Assembly (NCBI RefSeq): GCF_011040385.1
Contig: NZ_JAAIKB010000001.1
Coordinates: forward strand, 434,001 to 498,000
From: Falsiroseomonas algicola
GTDB taxonomy: Bacteria > Pseudomonadota > Alphaproteobacteria > Acetobacterales > Acetobacteraceae
DNA length: 64,000 nucleotides
Direction of reading: 5' to 3'
Within the stretch, counting starts at the first letter, position 1, and the number at the start of each line of letters is the position of its first letter. The position numbers and the translations under genes were made by a program. The notes below the pieces were generated by a model. It was not told the DNA's origin. It did no database searches and was given only the letters and a program-made list of their open reading frames with translations. Positions 44,022 to 53,980 of this stretch are shown here, piece by piece.

Positions 44022-45155
44022 TCAGCGCGCCGAGATCGGCGGCACCGGGCGCTGCTCCACACCGGTATAGTGCGACAGCGGCCGGATCAGCCGGTTGTCC
44101 GTCGCCTGCTCGAACACATGCGCGGCCCAGCCGGTGATGCGGGAGCAGACGAAGATCGGCGTGAACATCGGGATGTCGAAGCCCATGAGGTAGTAGGCAG
44201 GGCCCGCCGGGAAATCGAGGTTCGGGTGGATCTTCTTCACCCGCATCATCTTCGCCGCCAGCACACGGCTGGTCTCCATCCAGCGACGGTCGCCGACCAC
44301 CTCCGCCATCTTCTCGGCGTATTTGGTCATGGTCGGTACACGGCTGTCGCCATTCTTGTAGACGCGGTGGCCGAAGCCCATGACCAGCGCCTTGTGGTCG
44401 AACTTGCCCTCCAGCCAGTCCTCCGCCGCCTCCGGGCTGCCAATCTCGGTCAGCATGTGCATCACCGCCTCATTGGCGCCGCCATGCAGCGGGCCCTTCA
44501 GCGCGGCGATGCCGGCCGCGATGGCGCCATGGATGTCGGCCCCGGTGGAGGTCACCGTCCGCGCCGTGAAGGTGGAGGCGTTGAAGGTGTGCTCCGCGTA
44601 GAGGATCATCGAGACGTCGAAGGACTTGATGACCTCGGGCTGCGGCACCTTGCCGAAGACCAGGTGGAAGAAGTTCTCGCAGAACGGGAGCGACGCATCG
44701 GGCTCGATCGGCTCCAGCCCCTTCGACAGGCGGTTGGTCGCCGCCACCGCCGTCGGCAGCTTGGCCAGCAGCCGCATTGCCTTCCGCCGCTGCGCGGCGT
44801 CCGACACATCCGCCGTCTCCGGATCCTCCGTCCCCATGAAGGAGACGGCGGTGCGGATCGCGTCCATCGGATGCGCGTCCTTCGGGATCTCCCGCAGCAC
44901 CCGCAGCAGGGCGGGCGACAGCGCCCGGTTCGCCCGCTCCTCCGCCTGGAAGGCGGCCAGTTGCTGCGCATTCGGCAGCTCGCCGTGCCAGAGCAGGTAG
45001 GCGACCTCCTCGAAGTTGCTCTCCTCGCAGAGGTCCTGCACGGCATAGCCGCGATAGGTCAGGCTGTTCGTCTCCGGCATCACCTTGGAGACGCTGGACA
45101 CGTCGGCATAGACGCCGACCAGGCCCTTGTAGAGCGTCGGTGTGGCTTCACTCAT
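44022..45155 (-). CDS. prpC: 2-methylcitrate synthase/citrate synthase
   Basis: The 377-residue product has LYKGLVGVYADVSSVSKVMP, LTYRGYAVQDLCEESNFEEV and LLWHGELPNAQQL. Catalytic regions are ILYAEHTFNASTFTARTVTS, GPLHGGANEAVMHML, VMGFGHRVYKNGDSRVP and the C-terminal RPLSHYTG. It condenses propionyl-CoA with oxaloacetate in the methylcitrate cycle. It lies 72 bases after prpD. PrpB and a propionyl-CoA ligase are not in the window. Confidence 0.93.
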   Translation of the reverse strand: MSEATPTLYKGLVGVYADVSSVSKVMPETNSLTYRGYAVQDLCEESNFEEVAYLLWHGELPNAQQLAAFQAEERANRALSPALLRVLREIPKDAHPMDAIRTAVSFMGTEDPETADVSDAAQRRKAMRLLAKLPTAVAATNRLSKGLEPIEPDASLPFCENFFHLVFGKVPQPEVIKSFDVSMILYAEHTFNASTFTARTVTSTGADIHGAIAAGIAALKGPLHGGANEAVMHMLTEIGSPEAAEDWLEGKFDHKALVMGFGHRVYKNGDSRVPTMTKYAEKMAEVVGDRRWMETSRVLAAKMMRVKKIHPNLDFPAGPAYYLMGFDIPMFTPIFVCSRITGWAAHVFEQATDNRLIRPLSHYTGVEQRPVPPISAR

Positions 45156-45227
45156 GGCTTCACTCCCCTTGCCGCAGGGCGGGCGGAACGCGCGGTTCCG
45201 CCCGCGGATGCGGCTAGTCGTTAACGA

Positions 45228-46769
45228 TCAGAAGATACCGGGCTTCGCATCCAGCAGCGTGCCCGCCGGCAGCACGACGTTCAGTGCCGAGAGTTCGCCG
45301 GCGCCGAGGCTCGCCAGGTCCTGCGCGGCCTCCAGGAAGCGGTTCTGCTCCCGCGTCGTGATGATGCCCTCGGTCAGGATGCGGAACTTGTTGATGTACT
45401 GGTCCCGCGCGAAGGGGCGGGCGCCGTTCGGGTGGGCATTCGCCACGCCGAGCTCATCCACCAGCTTCGACCCGTCCTTGAACAGGATCTCGACCCGGCC
45501 GCCGAAGGACAGCTCATTCGGATCGCGGGAGTGGTACTTGCGCGTCCACTCCGGGTCCTCCGTCGTCTCGATCTTGTGCCAGAGGCGGACGGTATCCGCC
45601 CGGCCGGCGCGCTTCGGCGCGTAGCTGTCCACATGGTGCCAGCGCCCGTCCTGCAGGGCGACGGCGAAGATGTACATGATGGAATGGTCGAGCGTCTCGC
45701 GGCTCGCCTTCGGGTCCATCTTCTGCGGGTCGTTGGCGCCGGTGCCGATCACGTAGTGGGTGTGATGGCTGGTATGGATGATGATCTTCTCGATCGCCTC
45801 CATGTCCTGGATCTGCTCCCGCATCCGGAAGGCCAGGTCGATCAGCGCCTGGGACTGGTACTCCGCGCTGTGCTCCTTGGTGTAGCTGTCCAGGATGGCG
45901 CGCTTGGGCTCGCCGGCCTCGGGCAGCGGGACCTCGTAGTAGGTGGGGTCATAGACGGTCTTGCGGCCCTGGCTGTCCGCCTGCGTGCGGCCGGACAGGA
46001 CCCAGGCGATGACGCTGTCCTCGCCTTCGTAGATCGGGCTCGGCGCGCCCTCCCCGCGCATGCAGCGGTCCACCGCCTCGATCGCCAGCTTGCCGGCATG
46101 GGCGGGGGCATAGGCCTTCCAGGAGGAGATCTCTCCCTTCCGCGACTGCCGGAAGCTCACGGAGGTGTGGAGCGCCTGCTGAATCGATTGAAAGACCACC
46201 TCCTGCTTCAGGCCGAGCATGGTGCCGATGCCGGCGGCCGCGGCCGGGCAGAGATGGGCGATGTGGTCCACCTTGTGCTCATGCAGGCAGATCGCGCGCA
46301 CCAGGTTGATGTGCAGCTCATAGGCCGTCGCCAGGCCCCGCATCAGGTCCTTGCCCGACTTCCCCATCGCCTGCGCGACCGCCAGCAGCGGGGGAATGTT
46401 GTCGCCCGGGTGGGAGTAGTCGGCCGCCAGGAAGGTGTCGTGCATGTCGAGCTCACGCACCGCCGTGCCATTCGCCCAGGCCGCCCATTCCGGGCTGACC
46501 GTGGTGCCGGACTTCACGCCGAACACCGTCGCGCCGCCCGCCTTCTTCGCATGGCCCAGCGCCATGCCGCGGGCCGAGACGACCGGGCGGCGGTTGATGG
46601 CGGCTATGGCGACGGAGGCATTGTCGATCACGCGGTTGATGATCATCGCCTGCACGTCCTTCGGCACGGCGACCTTGTCCACGGCGACGCCGGCCATCTT
46701 CCAGGCCAGTTGGTCCTCGCGCTTCAGCAGCGCCTTGGAGGGATGGACCTTCACCGGATGCAGCTTCAT
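45228..46769 (-). CDS. prpD: MmgE/PrpD family 2-methylcitrate dehydratase
   Basis: The 513-residue product contains [40 protein letters not shown] and [37 protein letters not shown] and [20 protein letters not shown] are also PrpD-like, the length is about that of PrpD, and prpC follows. It dehydrates 2-methylcitrate to 2-methyl-cis-aconitate. It is divergent from a LysR gene across 119 bases. Confidence 0.9.
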   Translation of the reverse strand: MKLHPVKVHPSKALLKREDQLAWKMAGVAVDKVAVPKDVQAMIINRVIDNASVAIAAINRRPVVSARGMALGHAKKAGGATVFGVKSGTTVSPEWAAWANGTAVRELDMHDTFLAADYSHPGDNIPPLLAVAQAMGKSGKDLMRGLATAYELHINLVRAICLHEHKVDHIAHLCPAAAAGIGTMLGLKQEVVFQSIQQALHTSVSFRQSRKGEISSWKAYAPAHAGKLAIEAVDRCMRGEGAPSPIYEGEDSVIAWVLSGRTQADSQGRKTVYDPTYYEVPLPEAGEPKRAILDSYTKEHSAEYQSQALIDLAFRMREQIQDMEAIEKIIIHTSHHTHYVIGTGANDPQKMDPKASRETLDHSIMYIFAVALQDGRWHHVDSYAPKRAGRADTVRLWHKIETTEDPEWTRKYHSRDPNELSFGGRVEILFKDGSKLVDELGVANAHPNGARPFARDQYINKFRILTEGIITTREQNRFLEAAQDLASLGAGELSALNVVLPAGTLLDAKPGIF

Positions 46770-46827
46770 CAGCGTTCCCCATTGCTTGCGGTAGTGACGC
46801 GCCGTTTTGGACCCGCTTCGCGTGATC

Positions 46828-46878
46828 GTCCATTCCGATTGGCGTGGGCGCGCGATAGTCTTTCCGTATCGGATGGAC
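46828..46878. promoter_or_regulatory. candidate LysR operator between prpD and the LysR gene
   Basis: GTCCATTCCGAT (46828-46839) and ATCGGATGGAC (46868-46878) are inverted copies with one base missing, spaced to span the divergent promoters. Their position suits autoregulation plus prpD control. Confidence 0.4.
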
Positions 46879-46888
46879 GGCAGCGCGC

Positions 46889-47806
46889 ATGGATTTCCGC
46901 CTCGTCAGGCGCCTCGGCCATTTCCTCGCGGTGGCGGAGGAAGGGCATTTCGGTCGCGCTGCCGCGCGGCTCGGCATCTCGCAGCCGCCGCTGACGGCGC
47001 AGATCCAGGCGCTGGAGAAGGAACTCGGCGTGCGGCTGCTGGAGCGCAGCGGCAAGGGCGCGCGCCCGACGCGGGAAGGCGAGGCCCTGCTGCCGCTCGC
47101 GCGCCGCATGGCGGAGGATGCGGGGCAGATCGAGGCGCTGGCGCGCGACCTCCGCGCCGGCCGCAGCGCGCCGGTGGCGCTGGCCTGCGTGACCTCCGCG
47201 CTGTTCGACTACCTGCCGCCCCTCGTCCGCGGGCTGCAGGCCGCGCGCCCCGCCTCCGCCATCGCGGTGCGGGAGATGGACACGGCCGATGCGGTGGAGG
47301 CGCTGCGTCGCGGCGAGGTGGACCTGGCGCTGCTACGCCTCGACCGGGACCGCCATCCGATCCGCCTGCGCCCGCTCGGCCAGGACGTGCTGGCGGCGGC
47401 GCTGCCGGAGGAGCATGCGTTGGCCCGGGACGACGGACCCCTGCCCCTCGCCGCGCTGGCGGATGAGCCGATGCTGGTCCTGCCCCGCGGCATCAGCCCC
47501 GCCTATTCGGACGCCATGGTCGCCGCCTGCCACGCCGCCGGCTTCACGCCGCGGGTGACGCGGGAGGTGGGGTCCGCCATGGCGCAGCTGGGCTTCGTGG
47601 CGGCGGGGCTCGGCGTGGCGCTGGTCAGCGCCGGCATGGCACGGCTGCGGCCGCCAGGGGTGGCGTTCCGGGCACTGGAAGGGCCGATTCACGCGGTCGG
47701 CGTGGCGCTGGCGTGGAATGCGGAGCGGGAAAATGAGGCGACGCGGTTGGCGCTGGAACTCGCGGAAAGGTTGTTTTTCGTGGCTCGAACAAACATGGAC
47801 AACTAG
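46889..47806 (+). CDS. LysR-family transcriptional regulator
   Basis: The 305-residue protein has the N-terminal winged helix ([60 protein letters not shown]) and a periplasmic-binding-like effector domain ([20 protein letters not shown]). Its divergence from prpD–prpC suggests it controls propionate catabolism with a methylcitrate-type ligand, although prp operons are more often controlled by PrpR or GntR proteins. Confidence 0.92.
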   Translation: MDFRLVRRLGHFLAVAEEGHFGRAAARLGISQPPLTAQIQALEKELGVRLLERSGKGARPTREGEALLPLARRMAEDAGQIEALARDLRAGRSAPVALACVTSALFDYLPPLVRGLQAARPASAIAVREMDTADAVEALRRGEVDLALLRLDRDRHPIRLRPLGQDVLAAALPEEHALARDDGPLPLAALADEPMLVLPRGISPAYSDAMVAACHAAGFTPRVTREVGSAMAQLGFVAAGLGVALVSAGMARLRPPGVAFRALEGPIHAVGVALAWNAERENEATRLALELAERLFFVARTNMDN

Positions 47807-47833
47807 CCAGCCCGTCTGGATTGGGATAACGCT

Positions 47834-50800
47834 TTGGCAACATTCCATTTGCCGGAGCGTCTTTGCGTGAGTGACCGGGACCCGACCTGGACGGACATTG
47901 ATGCGGCCCAGTTGACCGGCACGAACGCCTGGCGCCGTCCCGAAGGGCAACTGTCTTTCCTGCCCGAGATATTCCTGGACGTTGCCGACAACGCCGGCTT
48001 CGTGGGCGGCCAGCCGGTGGACGTCTCGCGATTGGCCTTCGTCACGGTGACCTTGACGGAGGGGAACCTCTACCATTTCTGGGGTCGCATCGCCCAGAAC
48101 GCCCCGGGCACGCCCACCCTCTCGATCTATGACAGCCAAGGCTACCGGCTGCAGTCGGTCGATGGAGACGACATCTCGCCGGGCAGCGACACCCCCTGGT
48201 CCGATAGCCTTCTCTACTTCGAGCCTGACCGGACCGGCACCTACTATCTCGGCATCGGCTACAGCACGCGGCCCTTCGCCAGCGGCTTCTCGATCGAGGG
48301 CTGGGAAGACACGGGTGGCAACTTTGCCAATGACCGGGCGCCCTACTCCGCGATCGCCTCGCTCTCCGCCCCTGTGCGCATCGTGACGGAGGGCGATGCT
48401 GGATCCACGCGCTACACCGCCACCGTCACCCGCACCGGCGACCTGTCGAAGACGCAAAGCGTCGGCTGGTTCGTGGATGGGCGTGGCGACCATGCGGCCG
48501 ATGATGCCGACTTCGCGGGAGGCCTGGCGCCCGGCGGCACCATCACCTTCGGTGCCGGCCAGGCGACCGCGCAGATCACGATCGACATCGCCGGCGACAC
48601 GATCGGCGAATACGACGAGACCTTCGGCATACGCCTCTTCGCGCCCAGCACCGGCCTGCGGATCGGCACGGGCCGAATCGAGGCGACCATCGAGGATGAC
48701 GATTCGCGTCTCTGGCTGGAAGCCGCGAGCTTGACGGCGACCGAGGGTACCGGGACCGGCGGCAGCTTCACCTTCACCATCAGGGCCAACGCGCCTCAGG
48801 AAGCCTACCATAGCGTTCGCTGGGTCGTGGAGACGACCGACGTCGCGCGACCCGTCAACGCCCGCGATTTCTCGCCCAGCGTGCTGCCTTCTGGCGTCGT
48901 CACCTTTGCCCCCGGCGAAACCGCGAAGACGGTCACCATCACCTTCGCCGGCGATGCCACGCCGGAATCGGATGAGCGCTTCAGGATCAGGCTGGAATCG
49001 CGCTCCGACGCCCTCACGACCAGCGACGCGACGAGCATCATCGTCCAGATCCTCGATGATGATCGCCCCCTGGTTTCCATCGCTGCCCTGGCGGCCACCG
49101 TCGTCGAGGGCAGCGGCGAGGGCGGGACGGTCAGCTTCGAGGTCACGCGCACCAATCCTGTGACCGCGCAGACGATCGACTGGGCGGCAAGCGGCCTCAG
49201 CGCCGCCGACTTCGCCGATGGGGTGATACCCTCGGGCCGCCTGTCCTTCGCGGCCGGCGAAGCAAGCAAGACCGTGACACTCAGGCTCCGTGGCGATTCC
49301 ATCGCCGAAGGGGCCGAGACACTCACGGTCACCATCTCCTCCCCGAGCGCCGGCACGGAGTTCCGCAACACCCAGGCCTCCGTCTCGATTTTGGACGACG
49401 ACAGCGTCGTCCGCGTCCTTCCGGGCAGCCGCTCGACCACCGAGGACAGCGGCACACCCATCACCTTCGTCCTGGAGCGGTCCGGCGACGTCCTGCCCGC
49501 GGCTACGCTGACCTGGCAGGCGGAGGCCTATGCGGATACCAGTTCATCCGCGAGTGCGGATGCCAGCGACTTCGTGGGCGGCGCCTGGCCTGGCGGCGTC
49601 GTCACCTTCGGTGAGGGGCAGCGCCAGGCGACGGTGACCATCGCCGTGCAGCCGGACGCCACGCCGGAACCTGGCGAGTGGTTCAGCATCCGGCTCACGA
49701 ACCCCTCCCTCGGCATGAGTATCGAGCCCTATGGCGATCTCCTGGGCGCAGCGATCTGGACAGACGAGACTTGGCTCTCCGACAACGCCATCAGCGCCGC
49801 CCCCCATCGCGAGGGCGATGGCCTGCCTACCACGCTGAACGTCCCGATCTGGCGGCAGGGCGACTACAGCGCGGCCGAGACCTTCACCTGGCGGGTGACG
49901 ACCGCCATCCCCGGCTACACGGGTGCGTTGGCGACCGGCAGCCACTTCGCTGGCGGCGTCCTGCCATCCGGCCAGGTCACCTTCGCGCCGGGCATGCAGA
50001 CCGCCGCGATCGCGCTGTCGATCGCCTCCGACGATCGTCCCGGCGTTTCCTCCGCCGCCTTTGCCGTTGAATTCACGGCACAGCGCCCTGGCGCCGGCGC
50101 GGACCGGATCATTCGTGTCATCGAGGAGGATGACGTCCTCGTCTCGATCCAGTCCGCGACCGTGCAGCAGGCGGAAGGTGATTCGGGTGTCACGCCGTTC
50201 ACCTTCACGCTGACCCGCACCGGAGGAACGACCGGGTCCAGCGTGGTGGACTGGAGCGTCGGCACCACGACCGGACGGACGGTGGACGCCGACGATTTCG
50301 GAGACTGGCGCCTCCCCTCCGGCCAGGTCGTCTTCGCGCCCGGGGAAACCACGGCGACCCTGACGGTCAACGTGTATGGCGACTTGACGCCGGAGGCATC
50401 CGAACGCTTCGTCGTGAACCTCACCTCCGCAAGCCCGGACGTGGCCTTCGGCAACGCCTCGGCCAGGGGCATCATCCTGGCTGATGACACCGAGGTCACC
50501 GTCAGTGCCTACAATGCGGTGAAGACCGAGGGGCACACCGGCAGCACCCGGCCATTCCTGTTCACGGTCGAACGCGCCGGCGTCACCGATGTGGCGCAGT
50601 CCGTCGCCTGGTCCGTCGCGCCGGGCCGCGGAGCCGACCGGGCCAATGCCGCCGATTTCGTGGGCGGTGTCCTCCCCTCCGGCGTCGTGGACTTCGCGCC
50701 CGGAGAGGTGCGCAAGATCATCACGGTGAACGTCAACGGCGATGCCAGCCGGGAGCGCGATGAGTTCTTCTTCATCGATCTCTCCAATCCCACCAATGGG

Positions 50801-51586
50801 CTGCGGATTGGCAACTACGACGCCTATGGCCTGATCATCGCCGACGAAACGGTGATGTCCATCGCCGCCACGTCGGCCGACGCGGCCGAAGGCAGCACTC
50901 CCCACACCTTCACCGTCACCCGCAGCGGCTACCTCGACGCGGCGCAGATCGTGAACTGGTCGGTCGTGAACTGGGGTCCCAACCGCGTCTCCGCCGCGGA
51001 TTTCGAGGGCGGCGCCATCCCGCGCGGCGCGCTGCGCTTCGAGGCCGGTGAGGAAACGAAGACCATCACCATCAACATCGCCAGCGACACCGCGGTGGAG
51101 AAGGACGAGACCTTCGCGGTCAGGCTGCTCTCGGCGAGCCCTGGCGTCACCCTCGCCCCCTACTGGGCGGGCGCCACCATTCGCAACGACGACGCCAGCG
51201 TCGGCATCACCGCGCTCTCCGCCAGCAAGGCGGAAGGCAATGCGGGCACCACGCCCTTCACCTTCGCCCTGACCCGCACCGGCGTCCTGGATGCGGAGCA
51301 GTCGGTGTCCTGGGCCACGGGGTCGCTCAATCCCAACCGCGCCACCGCAGCGGATTTCGCGGGCGGCGTCCTGCCTTCCGGCACCGTCACCTTCGGCGCG
51401 GGCGAAGCCCGGAAGGTGATCACCCTCGATGTGCTCGGCGACACCACGCAGGAGGCGGCCGAGGGGTTCATCGTCCGGCTCTCCGCCCCGACCAATGGCC
51501 TGACCATCAGCGGCAGCTCCGCCACCGGGCTGATCCAGAACGACGACCTCGCCGTGGCACGCCTCGCCGCCGACTGGGTCTTGTGA
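47834..51586 (+). CDS. giant Calx-beta repeat protein, probable secreted adhesin
   Basis: The 1250-residue protein begins at TTG 47834 (GTG 47867 is an alternative). Residues about 60-170 resemble a PPC-type β domain (LSIYDSQGYRL; YYLGIGYS). Nine Calx-beta repeats of about 110-120 residues follow, ending near 289, 410, 523, 645, 767, 884, 1005, 1119 and 1238. Each carries a DF-x-GG-x-x-PSG-x-V-x-F-x-x-GE core and most end in acidic signatures such as IEDDDS, ILDDDR, IEEDDV or IRNDDA. No Sec signal peptide or RTX nonapeptides are seen. The C-terminus DWVL resembles the Asp plus hydrophobic terminus of type I secretion substrates. No secretion genes adjoin. Confidence 0.8.
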   Translation: MATFHLPERLCVSDRDPTWTDIDAAQLTGTNAWRRPEGQLSFLPEIFLDVADNAGFVGGQPVDVSRLAFVTVTLTEGNLYHFWGRIAQNAPGTPTLSIYDSQGYRLQSVDGDDISPGSDTPWSDSLLYFEPDRTGTYYLGIGYSTRPFASGFSIEGWEDTGGNFANDRAPYSAIASLSAPVRIVTEGDAGSTRYTATVTRTGDLSKTQSVGWFVDGRGDHAADDADFAGGLAPGGTITFGAGQATAQITIDIAGDTIGEYDETFGIRLFAPSTGLRIGTGRIEATIEDDDSRLWLEAASLTATEGTGTGGSFTFTIRANAPQEAYHSVRWVVETTDVARPVNARDFSPSVLPSGVVTFAPGETAKTVTITFAGDATPESDERFRIRLESRSDALTTSDATSIIVQILDDDRPLVSIAALAATVVEGSGEGGTVSFEVTRTNPVTAQTIDWAASGLSAADFADGVIPSGRLSFAAGEASKTVTLRLRGDSIAEGAETLTVTISSPSAGTEFRNTQASVSILDDDSVVRVLPGSRSTTEDSGTPITFVLERSGDVLPAATLTWQAEAYADTSSSASADASDFVGGAWPGGVVTFGEGQRQATVTIAVQPDATPEPGEWFSIRLTNPSLGMSIEPYGDLLGAAIWTDETWLSDNAISAAPHREGDGLPTTLNVPIWRQGDYSAAETFTWRVTTAIPGYTGALATGSHFAGGVLPSGQVTFAPGMQTAAIALSIASDDRPGVSSAAFAVEFTAQRPGAGADRIIRVIEEDDVLVSIQSATVQQAEGDSGVTPFTFTLTRTGGTTGSSVVDWSVGTTTGRTVDADDFGDWRLPSGQVVFAPGETTATLTVNVYGDLTPEASERFVVNLTSASPDVAFGNASARGIILADDTEVTVSAYNAVKTEGHTGSTRPFLFTVERAGVTDVAQSVAWSVAPGRGADRANAADFVGGVLPSGVVDFAPGEVRKIITVNVNGDASRERDEFFFIDLSNPTNGLRIGNYDAYGLIIADETVMSIAATSADAAEGSTPHTFTVTRSGYLDAAQIVNWSVVNWGPNRVSAADFEGGAIPRGALRFEAGEETKTITINIASDTAVEKDETFAVRLLSASPGVTLAPYWAGATIRNDDASVGITALSASKAEGNAGTTPFTFALTRTGVLDAEQSVSWATGSLNPNRATAADFAGGVLPSGTVTFGAGEARKVITLDVLGDTTQEAAEGFIVRLSAPTNGLTISGSSATGLIQNDDLAVARLAADWVL

Positions 51587-51633
51587 GCAGCGAAGCCGCA
51601 GACAAGCCGGCGCCGTTGCGCTAGACCTTGCCC

Positions 51634-51987
51634 ATGGATCTCTCCCCGGACCAGGTCAGGGCGGCCCGCGCCGCCGGCTGCACCTTCATCGCCGCCACCG
51701 AAGACCAGGTGGCCCGTCTCACCATGCAGCGGCGCGTCTTCCGCATCGATGGCGTGCCGCATCTCGCCCGCCGGGCGCAGAGCGGCTTCTACGAGACCTA
51801 TGGCACCCTCGCCCCGCTCCTCGGCCCGAGCGAGAGCGGCGAGCCCCCGGCCCCGCCGGCCGAGACGCTGCAGGAAGCCGAGGCTGCCGATGCCTCCGCC
51901 ACCCTGGCGCTGGCGGCTGAAAGCCGTGGCGGGCGTGGCGCGCAGGTGATCCGCCGCGGCCGGCCGCGCAGCCCTCGCGGCGGCTGA
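51634..51987 (+). CDS. small hypothetical protein
   Basis: The 117-residue frame begins MDLSPDQVRAARAAGCTFIA. It includes EDQVARLTMQRRVFRIDGVP and an Ala/Glu-rich then Arg/Gly-rich tail (GGRGAQVIRRGRPRSPRGG). No family recognised. It lies 13 bases before the first ABC ATPase on the same strand. The basic tail might bind nucleic acid. Confidence 0.5.
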   Translation: MDLSPDQVRAARAAGCTFIAATEDQVARLTMQRRVFRIDGVPHLARRAQSGFYETYGTLAPLLGPSESGEPPAPPAETLQEAEAADASATLALAAESRGGRGAQVIRRGRPRSPRGG

Positions 51988-52000
51988 AACGCCACCGGCG

Positions 52001-52966
52001 ATGACGGCGCCGCTGCTGGCCGTGCGCGGCTTGCGCGCGGTGTTCCCGACGCGGCGCGGCCTTCTCCGCGCCGTCGACGGCGTCGACTTCGACATCGCGG
52101 CCGGGGAGGTCCTGGCCCTGCTCGGCGAATCCGGCAGCGGGAAATCCGTCACCTCCCTCGCGCTGATGGGCCTGCTGCCGCCCTCGGCCCGCGTCGAGGG
52201 CGAGGTCCGCTTCCAGGGGCGCGACCTCCGCGCGATGGACCCGGCCTCGCTCCGCAGCCTGCGCGGCGACGCCCTCGCCATGGTGTTCCAGGAACCCATG
52301 GCGTCCCTCAACCCCGTGCTGAGCGTCGGCCGCCAGGTGGCGGAGGCGCTGGTCGCCCATGGCCGCGCCGATCGCCGCGCCGCGAAGGCCCGCGCCATCG
52401 AACTGTTCGGGGAGGTCGGGCTCTCCGACCCCGCGCGGCGCTACGACGCCTATCCGCATGAGCTGTCGGGCGGCATGTGCCAGCGCGTGATGATCGCCAT
52501 GGCCATCGCCTGCGACCCCGCGCTGCTCATCGCCGACGAACCGACGACGGCGCTCGACGTCACCATCCAGAAGCAGATCCTGGCGCTGATCGACGATCTC
52601 CGCCGTCGCCGCGGCACCGCCGTGCTGCTGATCACCCACGACCTCGGCGTGGTGGCGGAGAATGCGGACCGCGTCGCGGTGATGTATGCCGGCCGCATCG
52701 TGGAGACGGCGCCGGTGAGCGCCCTGTTCGCGGCGCCGCTGCATCCCTACACGCGCGGCCTGCTCGATTCGATGCCGGACCTCGATGACGAGGAGGCGGT
52801 GCTGCACGCCATCCCCGGCCAGGTGCCGGACCTCGCCGCGCTGCCGTCGGGCTGCGCCTTCGCCGCCCGCTGCCCCCGCAGCAGCGACCGCTGCCGGGCG
52901 GAGGCGCCACCGCTGGTCGATCACGCCCCAGGCCGCGCCGCGCGATGCTGGCACCCGCTGGCATGA
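52001..52966 (+). CDS. oligopeptide-type ABC transporter ATPase (DppD/OppD-like)
   Basis: The 321-residue ATPase has Walker [10 protein letters not shown], the Q-loop [14 protein letters not shown], signature [19 protein letters not shown], Walker [13 protein letters not shown] and the H-loop [12 protein letters not shown]. The C-terminal oligopeptide-binding segment includes [12 protein letters not shown] and a Cys-rich [16 protein letters not shown] (iron-sulfur-like motif of DppD/OppD). Its partner starts in the last codons (ATGA). Confidence 0.95.
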   Translation: MTAPLLAVRGLRAVFPTRRGLLRAVDGVDFDIAAGEVLALLGESGSGKSVTSLALMGLLPPSARVEGEVRFQGRDLRAMDPASLRSLRGDALAMVFQEPMASLNPVLSVGRQVAEALVAHGRADRRAAKARAIELFGEVGLSDPARRYDAYPHELSGGMCQRVMIAMAIACDPALLIADEPTTALDVTIQKQILALIDDLRRRRGTAVLLITHDLGVVAENADRVAVMYAGRIVETAPVSALFAAPLHPYTRGLLDSMPDLDDEEAVLHAIPGQVPDLAALPSGCAFAARCPRSSDRCRAEAPPLVDHAPGRAARCWHPLA

Positions 52967-53928
52967 CGGCGCTGCTCAAGGCCGAGGGCCTGACCAAGCA
53001 CTACCGCCTCGCCCGCCCCCGGCTCCTGTCGCCTCGCCCGGTGCTGCGCGCGGTGGAAGACGTGTCCTTCGAGATCGCGGAGGGCGAGACCTTCGGCCTG
53101 GTCGGCGAAAGCGGCAGCGGGAAATCCACCACCGCGCGGCTGGTGCTGCGCCTGATCGCGGCCACCGCGGGGCGCGTCGAGTACCGCGGCCGCAGCATCC
53201 TCGAGCTGCCCGCGCGCGACTTCCGCCCGCTGCGGCGGGAGATGCAGATGGTCTTCCAGGACCCCGCCGGATCGCTCAACCCCAGCTACCGCGTCCGCGA
53301 CCTGATCGAGGAACCGATGATCGTCCACCGCACGCCCGCAACGGCGCGGGAACGGGCGGAGCGGGTGGCCGCGCTGCTGGCGCAGGTGGGGCTGGACCCC
53401 AGCCATGCCGCACGCTGGCCGCATGAGTTCAGCGGCGGCCAGCGCCAGCGCATCGGCATCGCGCGCGCCCTGGCGGTGGAGGCCAGGCTGCTGGTGGCGG
53501 ATGAGCCGGTCTCGGCACTCGATGTCTCCGTCCAGGCGCAGATCCTGAACCTGATGCGGACGCTGAAGGACCAGCACGGCCTCAGCTACCTCTTCATCGC
53601 GCATGACCTCGCCGTGGTGAAGCACATGAGCGACCGGGTCGCCGTGATGTATCTCGGCCGGATCGTGGAACAGGCGCCGCGCGCGGAAATCTGGCGCCGG
53701 CCCGCGCATCCCTACACGAAGATGCTGATCGCCGCCGTGCCGCGCGCCAGGGTCCCCGACCACCGCGCCGCCGCCGTGCCCCCCGGCGAGATCCCGAGCC
53801 CCGTCGCGCCGCCCCCCGGCTGCGCCTTCCACCCGCGCTGCCCCGCGCGGATGGCGATCTGTGCGCAGCAGGCGCCGGTCGCGAAGGAGATCGCGCCCGG
53901 GCATGTCGCCGCCTGTCATCTTTATTGA
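52963..53928 (+). CDS. oligopeptide-type ABC transporter ATPase (DppF/OppF-like)
   Basis: The 321-residue ATPase begins [20 protein letters not shown]. It has Walker [15 protein letters not shown]-loop MVFQDPAGSLNPSY, signature FSGGQRQRIGIARALAVEAR, Walker B LLVADEPVSALDVS, and the C-terminal HPYTKMLIAAVPRARVPD and CAFHPRCPARMAIC. It pairs with the upstream ATPase; the permeases lie beyond the convergent genes at 56091-57922. Confidence 0.95.
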   Translation: MTALLKAEGLTKHYRLARPRLLSPRPVLRAVEDVSFEIAEGETFGLVGESGSGKSTTARLVLRLIAATAGRVEYRGRSILELPARDFRPLRREMQMVFQDPAGSLNPSYRVRDLIEEPMIVHRTPATARERAERVAALLAQVGLDPSHAARWPHEFSGGQRQRIGIARALAVEARLLVADEPVSALDVSVQAQILNLMRTLKDQHGLSYLFIAHDLAVVKHMSDRVAVMYLGRIVEQAPRAEIWRRPAHPYTKMLIAAVPRARVPDHRAAAVPPGEIPSPVAPPPGCAFHPRCPARMAICAQQAPVAKEIAPGHVAACHLY

Positions 53929-53929
53929 C

Positions 53930-53970
53930 CTCAGACGCCGGCGCCCGCTCCGCGGGCTTGGCTTCGCGGC
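53930..53970. repeat. covarying hairpin repeat, copy 2
   Basis: Same CTCAGACGCCGG left flank, TCC loop and TTGGCTTCGCGGC right flank as the copy at 2971-3012, with stem GCCCGC/GCGGGC. It lies 1 base after the DppF-like stop and fills the gap between two convergent genes. Confidence 0.7.
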
Positions 53971-53980
53971 CCTTCAGCAG

